The notes under the pieces were generated by a model. The model saw nothing but the letters and a program-made list of their open reading frames with translations. It was not told where the DNA came from and ran no database searches. From contig NZ_JAJKFK010000010.1 in the NCBI RefSeq assembly GCF_021653975.1, positions 62,001 through 126,000 of the forward strand: a stretch of DNA of 64,000 nt, in the 5' to 3' direction. Shown piece by piece: positions 41,064 to 49,162 of the stretch. Position 1 is the stretch's first letter; the number at the start of each line of letters is the position of its first letter. This stretch comes from Amycolatopsis sp. GM8. Lineage in GTDB: Bacteria > Actinomycetota > Actinomycetes > Mycobacteriales > Pseudonocardiaceae. A program made the translations under genes and the position numbers.

Positions 41064-43348
41064 CGGCTCCGGATGCTGAGGACTTCCCGCCACACGCCGC
41101 CCGGGGTGATGGGGATCGACGCGTTGCCCAGCCGTAGATGTTGGACCGAGGTGATCAGCACCTGCATCGCGTCGTAGGACAGTGCCGCGTGCCCGTCGAG
41201 CGACGGGTCCTCGTTTTCCCCCTTGTCATGCGGGAACAGCGCGTACAGGCCATTCCCGGCGTTGTAGAAGTCGGCTGCCGGGCCCTGTGATGCCGCGGTG
41301 GGTGCCGTGGCGAACGAGGTGTACCAGAACGGGACCGACCGGGTCTGTTCCCGGGCCGCGGTATCCGCGACGTAACGGGTCACGTCGTCATCGGCGAGCA
41401 GCGCCGACGGCGACGGGCAGTTGCGGAAGCCTTCGATGAAGGCGCTGAAATCCGGCATGCCGTCGCCGGCGTAGTAGACCAATCCGGGGAATCCGCAGGC
41501 GTTCTTGCCGTTCTGGTTGGGGTAGAGGATTCCGGGCTTGACCGCGGCCGACGGGGTGTTGGTGGGTGCGAACCGCACTGTCCGGACGCGGAACCCGCTC
41601 TTGGTGAAGCTGTCCAGCACATCCGCGGTGAGGTTCTGCGCGTAGGTGTCGTTCTCATCGTCCGGGGTGAACACCTCGATCTCGTCGTCGATCGTGTTCG
41701 CGGCCCGCAGCCGGGTGGCGAAGGCGGCCGCCACGTCGGCTTCCCGGTGGTTCTGCGGCGAAACCTGGTAGTACAGCGGGTTGGAGTCGCTCAACTGGTC
41801 CTCGGACAGGCTGGCGCCGATCGTGGGCAGGCCGTCGAGGGCCAGCGCGAGGACGGTGTCGTCGACCCCCTTCGTGCTGTGGTCCAGACCAATCACGCCG
41901 ACCAGCGGAGCGTCGGTCATCGGCAGGTCGCGCAGCTGCGTGGCCACCGTCGTCCCGTGTGTCATGTTCGTGCCGCCGTTGCCGATGAGCACCCGAATGA
42001 GCGGCTGCAGGCCCGAGGGGTCGTCCCGCGTCAGCGCCTGCAGGTCCACCACGGTGAGGTAGGCCCGCTCCGGATTCTCGCCGTGCCTCTCCTCCGCGTC
42101 CTGGTTCTGGTCCAGGATCGTCCGGCTGACGTCGGCGAGCGCCGGGTCGAACGGGTAGTGGCCGTCGGTGACCCCGATGCACGGGTCGTCCATCCAGGCC
42201 AGCGTCGAGCCCGCCGCCGGCCCGCAGTGCCGGTCGCTCCACGCCGAATATCCGGTGACGGCAGCGGCCAGCAGCACGGCCACCGCGCCGACCGGCACGA
42301 TCCGCCGGCCCCACCACGGCGGGCGCGCGAACGCGTAGTGATCCAGACCAGCGACGACCTGCCAGGTGTCGTCGTCCTCGCCGGCCGCGTCCGGCGTCTC
42401 GATCCGCAGATGCCAGGCGGAACCGGTCCGGGCCCGCCTGGCTTCCGGCAAGGACCGCAGCCAGGACGCATAGGCACGGTCGGCGTTCTCCGCGCAGAAG
42501 ATCTCGCGCCGCGTGCCCTCCAGCGGTGCCTGCTCACCGGCCGCGACCACCAGCAGCGGATCGAAGAGCCCGACTTCGTTGCGCACGTGGTTGATCAGCC
42601 GCAACAGGGTGGCGCCGCCGTTGTCCGCGGTGACGTCGTCGAGCAGCAGTGCCGCGTAGGTCATCCGCCGCGGTCCGCCGGCCCGCCACGGCATCCGCCA
42701 CGCGCGGCGCAGATCCTCCAGGAAAGCGTTGGTGAGCAAGCGGGTGAGCTGGACGGCGTTCTCCTGCCGCCAGCCGTCCGCGCCGCCGGTGAGCCGTTCG
42801 GCGAAGCCGGGGAAACCGCCGGGCACCTCCGGGGTGAGGTGCGGCTGCCGCAGGAACCACCGGTACTGCTGCCCGATCAGCGGGACCCGGCCGGTCACCC
42901 GCAGGACGAACAGCAACGGCGGGAGGAGCCGGATCAGCCGGGCCGCCAGCCGTAGCCAGCCGGACACCGGGACGTCCTGGTCGACGCTGGTGATGGCGTC
43001 GTCGAAGCGTTGCGTGACATCGCGGGCGCGCAGCCCGGCCCGCAGTTCGGCGCTGCGCCGCGCGCCGTCGGGCTCGTCGAGTTCCAGGCTCATCAGCCAG
43101 TCCAGCAGGCCGAACCGGCGGAACCGGATGCGCCCGCCGGTCGCGTTGCGGCTGCTGCCCAGCGCCTGCGCGGCATGGGCGAGGATCTCCCGGATCCGCT
43201 GGACTTCGGCCTCGCCACCGGCGGGCACGGTGTCCGCCGACAGCCGCAGGTGGCTGTGCGGAACCCGGCGGGGGCGGGCTTCGGTGAGCCGCCAGGACAA
43301 TCCGCGCAGCAGCCCGGCGTGCGGGGCCGGCCGGATCAGGCACACCAT
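41033..43348 (-). CDS. Membrane-anchored receptor-like protein (periplasmic-binding fold), 3' end disrupted
   Basis: The 771-residue protein has a cytoplasmic N-terminal half with no clear catalytic motif (YAALLLDDVTADNGGATLLRLINHVRNEVG is its most conserved-looking strand set), then one membrane helix at about residues 350-369 (IVPVGAVAVLLAAAVTGYSAW). An extracellular branched-chain amino-acid receptor-like domain follows (VLIGNGGTNMTHGTTVATQL, PLVGVIGLDHS, YYQVSPQNHREADVAAAFA). Such proteins occur in actinomycetes as putative sensors. The frame ends prematurely at 41033 while a plausible tail continues in another frame. Function is unknown. Confidence 0.72.
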   Translation of the reverse strand: MVCLIRPAPHAGLLRGLSWRLTEARPRRVPHSHLRLSADTVPAGGEAEVQRIREILAHAAQALGSSRNATGGRIRFRRFGLLDWLMSLELDEPDGARRSAELRAGLRARDVTQRFDDAITSVDQDVPVSGWLRLAARLIRLLPPLLFVLRVTGRVPLIGQQYRWFLRQPHLTPEVPGGFPGFAERLTGGADGWRQENAVQLTRLLTNAFLEDLRRAWRMPWRAGGPRRMTYAALLLDDVTADNGGATLLRLINHVRNEVGLFDPLLVVAAGEQAPLEGTRREIFCAENADRAYASWLRSLPEARRARTGSAWHLRIETPDAAGEDDDTWQVVAGLDHYAFARPPWWGRRIVPVGAVAVLLAAAVTGYSAWSDRHCGPAAGSTLAWMDDPCIGVTDGHYPFDPALADVSRTILDQNQDAEERHGENPERAYLTVVDLQALTRDDPSGLQPLIRVLIGNGGTNMTHGTTVATQLRDLPMTDAPLVGVIGLDHSTKGVDDTVLALALDGLPTIGASLSEDQLSDSNPLYYQVSPQNHREADVAAAFATRLRAANTIDDEIEVFTPDDENDTYAQNLTADVLDSFTKSGFRVRTVRFAPTNTPSAAVKPGILYPNQNGKNACGFPGLVYYAGDGMPDFSAFIEGFRNCPSPSALLADDDVTRYVADTAAREQTRSVPFWYTSFATAPTAASQGPAADFYNAGNGLYALFPHDKGENEDPSLDGHAALSYDAMQVLITSVQHLRLGNASIPITPGGVWREVLSIRSRTFVRWSRAR

Positions 43349-43431
43349 CGGAAGCCCGCGCTGGGTCCGCCGGCCACGCCGGCCGGGCGCGCTCGCGGCC
43401 GGATGCCTCCCAGGCAGGTTTTCCGGGATCT

Positions 43432-43526
43432 CGTTACTGATCCGACCAAAAGTAGGCGGACCCCGGGCAATGCGTAACCGTTGCTACACAAGCCGGGTAG
43501 CCGTGACTGTGGTCGGATTGGTAACG
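43432..43526. repeat. Long-spaced inverted repeat upstream of the receptor gene
   Basis: CGTTAC-TGA-TCCGACCA (43432-43448) pairs with TGGTCGGA-TTG-GTAACG (43510-43526). That gives 15 Watson-Crick and 2 G-T pairs over 17 positions, separated by 61 nt. It lies in the 221-nt gap between the antiporter stop and the receptor start. It could be paired operators or a structured leader. The rest of the gap shows no gene. Confidence 0.5.
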
Positions 43527-43569
43527 AACGGCTCAGTACCTTCCCTGACCGGTGTTGTTCGGGTTCTGT

Positions 43570-44727
43570 TCACCCGGACCGCTGGGTTCGTCCAATGTGG
43601 ACTTCCCGGCTCTTCGCGGCGTGGGACGCGGCCCACGCGGTGACGCCGATGCTGACCAGCGCCGCGGCGAGGATCGCGCCGCCCTCGCCGGGGGCGAGCA
43701 GGTGCGAGCTGGTGCCGATGGTGACCGCCGCGACGGGCACCCCGAGCTGCGCCCCGGCCAGCACCGCCAGCGGCAGCGGCTGGCCGGCCAGGCTGGCGGC
43801 CGCGTGCACGAGGACGCCGCCGGCGGCGAGCAGTGCGGCCAGCACGAACATCACCGGGTGCTGGCCGAGCGCGCGCAGGTCCAGCGAGGCGCCCAGCCAG
43901 ACGAAGAACACCGGTCCGAGGAACCCCTCGGTGACCGCGAACAGCTGGCGGGCCAGCCGCCGCGGTTCGCCGACGGCGGCGAGCGCCAGACCGGCGACGA
44001 ACCCGGCGAGCATCACCGACACGCCGACGGCCTCCGCCAATCCGGCGAGTCCAAAGAGGACGATCAACGCGACGCGCAGTTCCAGTCCGAAATTGCGGGC
44101 TTTGCTGAGCTTGTGTGCCCGGTCGACGAGCCCGCGCGCGTGCAGCCAGTGCAGCAGCAGGAAGAAGACGCCGCCGGCCGCGATGACGGCGAGCGCGCCG
44201 AGCGCGGCGCGGGCGGCCCGGGCGGGGTCCTCCGCGAGCGGCAGCGCGACGATGCACACCGTGTCCGCGATCGCGACCTGCACGATCGTCGCGAGCACCG
44301 GCGGGGTGTCCAGCCGCGCCTCGTCGATTACCGGCATCACCAAGGCCGCGGAGCTCGACGCGAGCAGCACCGCGTAGAGCGGCCCGTGCCCGGTGCCGAC
44401 CAGGGCGGCCACCCCGATCCCGGCCGGCACCGCCAGTACGCCCACCACGACGGCGAGCAGCGACCCGCGGCGCAGCGCGAGCCGCAATGCCTTGTCGCGC
44501 AACGGAACGTGGCTCCCGGCGACCATCATCACGAGGGCGAACCCGGCCGAGGCCACGAACGACAGGACCGGATCATCGGGATGCACCCAGCCGGTGCCGG
44601 TGCGCCCGACCACCACGCCCATCAGGATTTCACCGACGACGACCGGGACGCGCGCGTGTTTCACGGTGGCCAGGATGGGCCCCGCGAGGCCGGCCAGCAG
44701 CACTACGGCCAGGGCGAACAGGCTCAC
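43570..44727 (-). CDS. Cation/proton antiporter (CPA2, KefB-like)
   Basis: The 385-residue membrane protein has about 11-12 helices, the VPVVVGEILMGVVVGRTG segment, LASSSAALVMPVI with the ion-site region, and a second half FVAGLALAAVGEPRRLARQLFAVTEGFLGPVFFVWLGASLDL. These are typical of CPA2 Na+/H+ or K+/H+ exchangers. It lacks a C-terminal TrkA-N (NAD) domain. GTG 44727 has AAGGGAG upstream. Confidence 0.88.
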   Translation of the reverse strand: MSLFALAVVLLAGLAGPILATVKHARVPVVVGEILMGVVVGRTGTGWVHPDDPVLSFVASAGFALVMMVAGSHVPLRDKALRLALRRGSLLAVVVGVLAVPAGIGVAALVGTGHGPLYAVLLASSSAALVMPVIDEARLDTPPVLATIVQVAIADTVCIVALPLAEDPARAARAALGALAVIAAGGVFFLLLHWLHARGLVDRAHKLSKARNFGLELRVALIVLFGLAGLAEAVGVSVMLAGFVAGLALAAVGEPRRLARQLFAVTEGFLGPVFFVWLGASLDLRALGQHPVMFVLAALLAAGGVLVHAAASLAGQPLPLAVLAGAQLGVPVAAVTIGTSSHLLAPGEGGAILAAALVSIGVTAWAASHAAKSREVHIGRTQRSG

Positions 44728-44809
44728 GGGTACTCCCTTCGGCGGACCCCTTATCGTCGCCGCGTCCGGCGGCCGCCGCAAACACCGCGGCGTCCGGCCC
44801 TTGCCCGAG

Positions 44810-44826
44810 CTATCGAGATTCGATAG
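44810..44826. promoter_or_regulatory. Palindrome upstream of the DUF2975/HTH pair
   Basis: CTATCGA-GAT-TCGATAG is a perfect 7-bp-arm palindrome located 32 nt before the ATG of the DUF2975 gene. The second gene of that pair is a small HTH protein that could bind it. Confidence 0.45.
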
Positions 44827-44858
44827 GTTTGCATCGTAAATCGATCGAGGGACGGGTC

Positions 44859-45350
44859 ATGGGAAAGCTGACAGTGCAGGCGCTGCGCGCCGTGCTCGCG
44901 GTGGTGCTCGCCGGCACCCTGTTCATCCAGGTGTTGATGGTGTGGACAGTGGTCAGCGGGAACGACCCGGAGGACGGGTCGCTCCCGCTGACACCGCTGC
45001 GCGTGATCGCGATCCTGGGCATGGTGTCGGTACAGGTCGCCGTCGTCTGCGTCTGGCGGCTGGTGACGATGGTGCGGCGCGGAACCGTGTTCTCCCACGC
45101 CGCCTTCCGGTACGTGGACATCGTGATCGGCGCGATCGTGGCGGCCGCCCTCGAGTGGTTCGCGGTCACGATCATCAACGCGCCGGGCCAGCGGGACGAC
45201 CCGGGCGTCACCCTCATCATGGGCGGGGTCGGCGTGGCCATCCTCGGGGTCGCGCTCATCGTGCTCGTGCTGCGGATGCTGCTCGCCCAGGCCGTCGCGC
45301 GCGACGTCGAAGCGACGCGGATGCGGGCCGAGCTGGACGAGGTGATCTGA
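44859..45350 (+). CDS. DUF2975-family membrane protein
   Basis: This 163-residue protein has four membrane helices (AVLAVVLAGTLFIQVLMVWTVV; VIAILGMVSVQVAVVCVWRLVTM; VIGAIVAAALEWFAVTII; GVGVAILGVALIVLVLRMLL) and a short charged C-terminus. DUF2975 proteins are typically encoded next to a YozG-type HTH regulator, as here (TGATG overlap). The function is unknown. Confidence 0.85.
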   Translation: MGKLTVQALRAVLAVVLAGTLFIQVLMVWTVVSGNDPEDGSLPLTPLRVIAILGMVSVQVAVVCVWRLVTMVRRGTVFSHAAFRYVDIVIGAIVAAALEWFAVTIINAPGQRDDPGVTLIMGGVGVAILGVALIVLVLRMLLAQAVARDVEATRMRAELDEVI

Positions 45351-45619
45351 TGCCGATCGCCGTCGACATCGACGTGATGCTGGCCCGGCGGAAGATGTCC
45401 GTGGGGGAGCTCGCGGACCGCGTCGGGATCACGCCCGCGAACCTGGCCGTCCTCAAGAACGGCCGCGCCAAGGCGGTCCGCTTCGCGACCCTCGCCGCGC
45501 TCTGCGAGGTGCTCGAATGCCAGCCGGGCGACCTGCTGCGGTGGGAGGCCGAGGACGCCGGGGGCGGCCGCCGCGCCGGCACCGACGCGGCGGCCGGAAG
45601 GCCCGTCAGGAGGGCATGA
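45350..45619 (+). CDS. YozG-like XRE-family transcriptional regulator
   Basis: This 89-residue protein is almost entirely a Cro/C1-type HTH (VMLARRKMSVGELADRVGITPANLAVLKNGRAKAVRFATLAALCEVLECQPGDLLRW) with a Gly/Arg-rich tail. It is translationally coupled to the DUF2975 gene and probably autoregulates through the palindrome at 44810. Its 3' end overlaps the convergent fasciclin gene by 14 nt. Confidence 0.88.
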   Translation: MPIAVDIDVMLARRKMSVGELADRVGITPANLAVLKNGRAKAVRFATLAALCEVLECQPGDLLRWEAEDAGGGRRAGTDAAAGRPVRRA

Positions 45620-46226
45620 GCACGCCATCGATGATGTAGACGGTCGCGTTGGCCGTCTGCACGTTGCCGCACACCACCTTGGCGGTGCCGTTGACGGTGA
45701 AGCTGTCGCCGCTGCCGGAGGTCTTCACGCTCGCGCCCTCCAGCGTCGTGAAATCGCCGGAGGCGAGCTGCGCCGGAGTGATCTTCTGCGGCACCACGTG
45801 GTACTGCAGCACCTTCGTGAGCGTGTCGGTGTTGGCGAGCACCTGGTCCAGATCGGCCTTGGGGATCTTGCCGAACGCGTCGTTGTCCGGTGCGAACACC
45901 GTGATGCCCTGGGCGCTGTTGAGCGTGTCGGCCAGGTTCGCCTTCTGCACCGCGGTGACCAAAGTGGACAGTAGCGGGTTGCTGCTCGCCGCGGTGGCCA
46001 CGGGAGCCTGCGCCATGCCCTGGAAGCTGCCCGCGCCACTGGCCGGAACCTGACCGCACGCCGCACCGAACTGGGCCTCGGCCGCCGCCGGGCTACTGCT
46101 CATCGGCGGCGTCGCGGGCGCGCCGGCACCGCTGCTGCCGGAATCCCCGGAGCCGCCGCAGGCGGCGAGTCCGGCGGCCAGGCCGGTCACCGCGGTCACC
46201 GTGAGCACGATTCGCTTGAGCTGCAT
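45606..46226 (-). CDS. Fasciclin-domain lipoprotein (MPT83/MPT70-like)
   Basis: This 206-residue protein has a lipoprotein signal with Cys23 (LAAGLAAC), a Ser/Pro/Ala-rich linker, then one FAS1 domain: LLSTLVTAVQKANLADTLNSAQGITVFAPDNDAFGKIP and LQYHVVPQKITPAQLASGDFTTLEGASV, ending VYIIDGVLMPS. Mycobacterial homologues MPT70/MPT83 are surface proteins of the SigK regulon; a sigK-rskA pair lies nearby. ATG 46226 has GGAAAGGA upstream. It is 14 nt downstream of the oxidoreductase gene. Confidence 0.9.
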   Translation of the reverse strand: MQLKRIVLTVTAVTGLAAGLAACGGSGDSGSSGAGAPATPPMSSSPAAAEAQFGAACGQVPASGAGSFQGMAQAPVATAASSNPLLSTLVTAVQKANLADTLNSAQGITVFAPDNDAFGKIPKADLDQVLANTDTLTKVLQYHVVPQKITPAQLASGDFTTLEGASVKTSGSGDSFTVNGTAKVVCGNVQTANATVYIIDGVLMPS

Positions 46227-46240
46227 TGTTCTTCCTTTCC

Positions 46241-47719
46241 TCACGCGGTGACGGTCACCACGATCGACTCCCAGCCGGTCGCGCCGCTGGGAAAAACGGG
46301 AGCCCGCTGCTCGGGCTGCATCTGGCCGCGCCCGTCGGCCGCGCGGACCTCGATGCGGTGGGCGCCGGGGGTCGCCTCCCACCGGTAACGCCACTGGCGC
46401 CACGTGTCGGGGCTGACCTGGCTGGTCAGTTCGGCGTCCCGCCACGGTCCGCCGTCGAAGCGCACCTGCACGGTCGCGATCCCGCGGTGCTGCGCGTAGG
46501 CCACGCCAGCCACCGTCACCGGACCCGCTGGTACGCGGGCGAAAGCGCGTGGCACATCGATGCGGGAGCCGGTCTTCGCCAGCCCCGTGCGGTCGTAGCC
46601 GCGCCGCACCCAGTACGGCTGCTCGGCGAACGTGGTGAGGTTCAGCTCGCGGACCCATTTCGTCGCGGACGCGTAGCCGAAGAGGCCCGGCACGATGAGC
46701 CGTGCCGGAAAGCCGTGCTCGACCGGCAGCGGCACCCCGTTCATCGCGACGGCCAGCAGCGCGTCGCGCCCGTCGAGGACCAGCTCGGCGGGGCTGCCGA
46801 TGGTCATCCCGTCGACGGCGGTGCTCAGCAGTTGTTCCGCGCCGGGCCGGGCACCGGCCTCACGCAGCAGGGACGCCAGCGGAATCCCGGTCCAGCGCGC
46901 GTTCCCGACATACGGTCCGCCGATTTCGTTGGAAACACAGGACAAGGTGAGGTCGCGCTCGACGAGTGGCCGCCGCAGGATGTCCGCGAAGCTCAGCCGC
47001 AGCTCGTGGTCCACCATCCCGTGCACGCGCAGCGTCCACTCGTCCGGCGAGACCTGTGGCAGCACCAGATCGGTGTCCACCCGGTAGAAGTCCTTTGTGG
47101 ACGTACGGTACGGGGTGAGACCGGCGACGGGGAATTCGTGACCCGCGGGCGGTTGCGGTGCCGGCTCGGCGGGCGGCGGGATCCGGACGTTCGCGGAACC
47201 CGAATTGCCTTGCAGCAGCCGGCCACCGGCCCAGGCGGCCGCCGCGACGCCCGCGATCAGCAGTGCCCGGCGGCCGGTCGATGCCGGCCGTGGCCGGGCC
47301 AGCGCCATCAGCGTGGCAGCGCCGGCGACCGCGGCCGCGAGTGACGGCAGCACGGAAAGACCGGTCGCCACGGGGGAAATCGCGGCAGCGGCCATCCCCG
47401 CCACGCCGAGCATCGTCACTACGGCGGCGCCGAGCCACGGACGCCGTAACGCCAAGGCGCCCGCGACCATCGCGACGGCCGCGAGCACGATCAGGACCGC
47501 GCCGATCAGCACCGGCTTGTCGTTGGTGCCGAACTCGCGGATCGCGAACTCCTTCGCGGACACCGGTGCCAGATCGATCAGCGCCGTGCCGACCGCGAGC
47601 GCCGGAGCCGTGGCGGGGCCGGTGAAGGCGGCCACGAGCTCACCGGTCCCGAGGGCGGTGGCCGCGGCGAGGACGCCGATCAGGGCGCCCAGCCCGAGCC
47701 GGGCGAGTCTTCGCTTCAC
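46241..47719 (-). CDS. Membrane molybdopterin-dependent oxidoreductase (sulfite oxidase family)
   Basis: The 492-residue protein has five to six N-terminal membrane helices (residues about 8-165) and then a sulfite-oxidase-type Moco domain facing outside. The Mo ligand is Cys261 in DLTLSCVSNEIGGPYVGNARWTGIPLASLL; GFPARLIVPGLFGYASATKWVRELNL and a C-terminal Ig-like dimer domain follow. It probably reduces or oxidises sulfur or methionine sulfoxide groups on secreted proteins. It sits between sigK (divergent) and the fasciclin gene. GTG 47719 is the likely start. Confidence 0.88.
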   Translation of the reverse strand: MKRRLARLGLGALIGVLAAATALGTGELVAAFTGPATAPALAVGTALIDLAPVSAKEFAIREFGTNDKPVLIGAVLIVLAAVAMVAGALALRRPWLGAAVVTMLGVAGMAAAAISPVATGLSVLPSLAAAVAGAATLMALARPRPASTGRRALLIAGVAAAAWAGGRLLQGNSGSANVRIPPPAEPAPQPPAGHEFPVAGLTPYRTSTKDFYRVDTDLVLPQVSPDEWTLRVHGMVDHELRLSFADILRRPLVERDLTLSCVSNEIGGPYVGNARWTGIPLASLLREAGARPGAEQLLSTAVDGMTIGSPAELVLDGRDALLAVAMNGVPLPVEHGFPARLIVPGLFGYASATKWVRELNLTTFAEQPYWVRRGYDRTGLAKTGSRIDVPRAFARVPAGPVTVAGVAYAQHRGIATVQVRFDGGPWRDAELTSQVSPDTWRQWRYRWEATPGAHRIEVRAADGRGQMQPEQRAPVFPSGATGWESIVVTVTA

Positions 47720-47751
47720 GTCCCCGGTTTCGAAGCTGCGGCGGGCTCGGT

Positions 47752-47773
47752 TTGGTCCGGATTCCCGGACCAA
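47752..47773. promoter_or_regulatory. Palindrome between the Moco oxidoreductase and sigK
   Basis: TTGGTCCGG and CCGGACCAA form a perfect 9-bp inverted repeat around ATTC. It overlaps the presumed -35 region of the sigK promoter and lies 33 nt before the divergent oxidoreductase start. Confidence 0.5.
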
Positions 47774-47799
47774 TCCGGCGTCGCGCCGGCACCGAATAA
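47771..47799 (+). promoter_or_regulatory. Predicted SigK-dependent promoter of sigK-rskA
   Basis: CAATCC (47771-47776) and CCGAATAA (47792-47799) are separated by 15 nt. They resemble the mycobacterial SigK promoter (-35 CCATCC, -10 CCGAATAA). The -10 box is exact and lies 29 nt before the sigK ATG, implying autoregulation. Confidence 0.6.
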
Positions 47800-47828
47800 G
47801 CGGCGCGGAAGTACGAGAGGATCGATGA

Positions 47829-48416
47829 ATGGACGACTCGGTGCGCGCCATACCGTCGCTGCGAGGCGGCGGCCTCAGCCCGGAAGACCTGCTGGCCCAG
47901 GTCGCGCGGGGCAGCGAGGCGGCCTTCGAGCAGCTGCACGACATCGTGGCCGGCCCGGTGTTCGGCGTGGTCCGGCGCGTGGTGCGCGACGTCGCGCAGT
48001 CCGAGGAGGTCGCCCAGGAGGTGCTGGTCGAGCTGTGGCGGACGGCACCGCGGTACGACCCCGCGCAGGGCAGCGCGGTGAACTGGGCACTGACGCTCGC
48101 GCACCGCCGCGCGGTCGACCGGGTGCGCTCGGCGCAGGCCAGCGCCGACCGCGAGCAGCGGGTGGGCACGATGGCGCCGGGGCGGGAGTTCGACGAAGTG
48201 GTCGAGGCGGTGACCGCGCGGCTGGAACGCGAGCAGGTGCGGCGGTGCCTGTCCACATTGACCGAGCTGCAACGAGAGTCCGTGCTGCTGGCCTACTACG
48301 GCGGGCACACCTACCCCGAGGTGGCCGAGCTGCTGCGCAGTCCATTGGGGACGATCAAGACGAGGCTCCGCGACGGGCTGATCCGGCTGCGTGACTGCCT
48401 GGGGGTGACCCGATGA
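47829..48416 (+). CDS. sigK: ECF sigma factor SigK
   Basis: The 195-residue sigma factor has region 2 (SEAAFEQLHDIVAGPVFGVVRRVVRDVAQSEEVAQEVLVELWRTAPRYDPAQGSAVNWALTLAHRRAVDRVR) and region 4 (LTELQRESVLLAYYGGHTYPEVAELLRSPLGTIKTRLRDGLIRLRD). The following anti-sigma gene, the fasciclin neighbour and the CCGAATAA promoter together support SigK. GAGAGG precedes ATG 47829; the stop overlaps rskA by 4 nt. Confidence 0.88.
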   Translation: MDDSVRAIPSLRGGGLSPEDLLAQVARGSEAAFEQLHDIVAGPVFGVVRRVVRDVAQSEEVAQEVLVELWRTAPRYDPAQGSAVNWALTLAHRRAVDRVRSAQASADREQRVGTMAPGREFDEVVEAVTARLEREQVRRCLSTLTELQRESVLLAYYGGHTYPEVAELLRSPLGTIKTRLRDGLIRLRDCLGVTR

Positions 48417-49162
48417 CCACGCCCGACGTGCACCTACTCACCGGTGCCTACGTGCTGGACGCGCTCGACGAGCCCGAACGCCGCCAGTTCGAGCGGCATC
48501 TGGCCGAATGTCCCGAGTGTGTGCAGGAGGTCGCCGGGCTGCGTGAGACCACTGTCCGGCTGGGACTCGCCGTGTCCGAAACCCCGCCTGCCGGGATGAA
48601 GGAGCAGGTGCTGGCGAGGATCGGGCAGGTGCGCCAGGAACCACCTGGCATCGGGTACCCGCGCGTGCCGGCGCGGCGCGGGCATCGCTGGCCGGTCCGG
48701 CTGGTGTCGGTGGCGGCCGCGGTCGCCGTCGCCGTGGCCGCCGCGCTCGGCGTGGTGGCCTACCAGACGCAGAGCCGGCTCGACGCCGCGCGTGCGCAGC
48801 TTTCGCAGGTGCGGTCGGCGCAGAACGCCGTGGCCGAGCTGCTGTCGGCACCTGACCTGCGCGCCATCCCGGCACAGGGCGGCCGGGCCGGCGGGGGCAG
48901 CGTGCTGGTGTCGCGGCAGCTCGACCGCGGGCTGCTGTTCGTGTCGGGGATGCCGGACCAGCCCGCCACTTCGACCTACCAGGCATGGGTGATCGCCGAC
49001 GGGACGGCGAAGTCGATCGGCGTACTCGGGCCTGCCGGCAGGACGGCGACGCCGCTGCTGTTCGGCTCCCTCGGTGGCGCCGACGAGGTGGCGATGACCA
49101 TCGAACCGGCGGGCGGTTCGCGGGAGCCGACGACGAGCCCGGTGGTGTGGTTCCTGCTCTAG
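48413..49162 (+). CDS. rskA: Anti-sigma-K factor RskA
   Basis: The 249-residue membrane protein has an N-terminal zinc-associated anti-sigma helix pair (His29, Cys33, Cys36 in HLAECPEC), one membrane helix (about 95-117) and an extracellular RskA domain (LLFVSGMPDQPATSTYQAWVIADGTAKSIGVLG, ending MTIEPAGGSREPTTSPVVWFLL). It sequesters SigK until proteolysis releases it. The ATGA overlap matches co-expression. Confidence 0.93.
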   Translation: MTTPDVHLLTGAYVLDALDEPERRQFERHLAECPECVQEVAGLRETTVRLGLAVSETPPAGMKEQVLARIGQVRQEPPGIGYPRVPARRGHRWPVRLVSVAAAVAVAVAAALGVVAYQTQSRLDAARAQLSQVRSAQNAVAELLSAPDLRAIPAQGGRAGGGSVLVSRQLDRGLLFVSGMPDQPATSTYQAWVIADGTAKSIGVLGPAGRTATPLLFGSLGGADEVAMTIEPAGGSREPTTSPVVWFLL

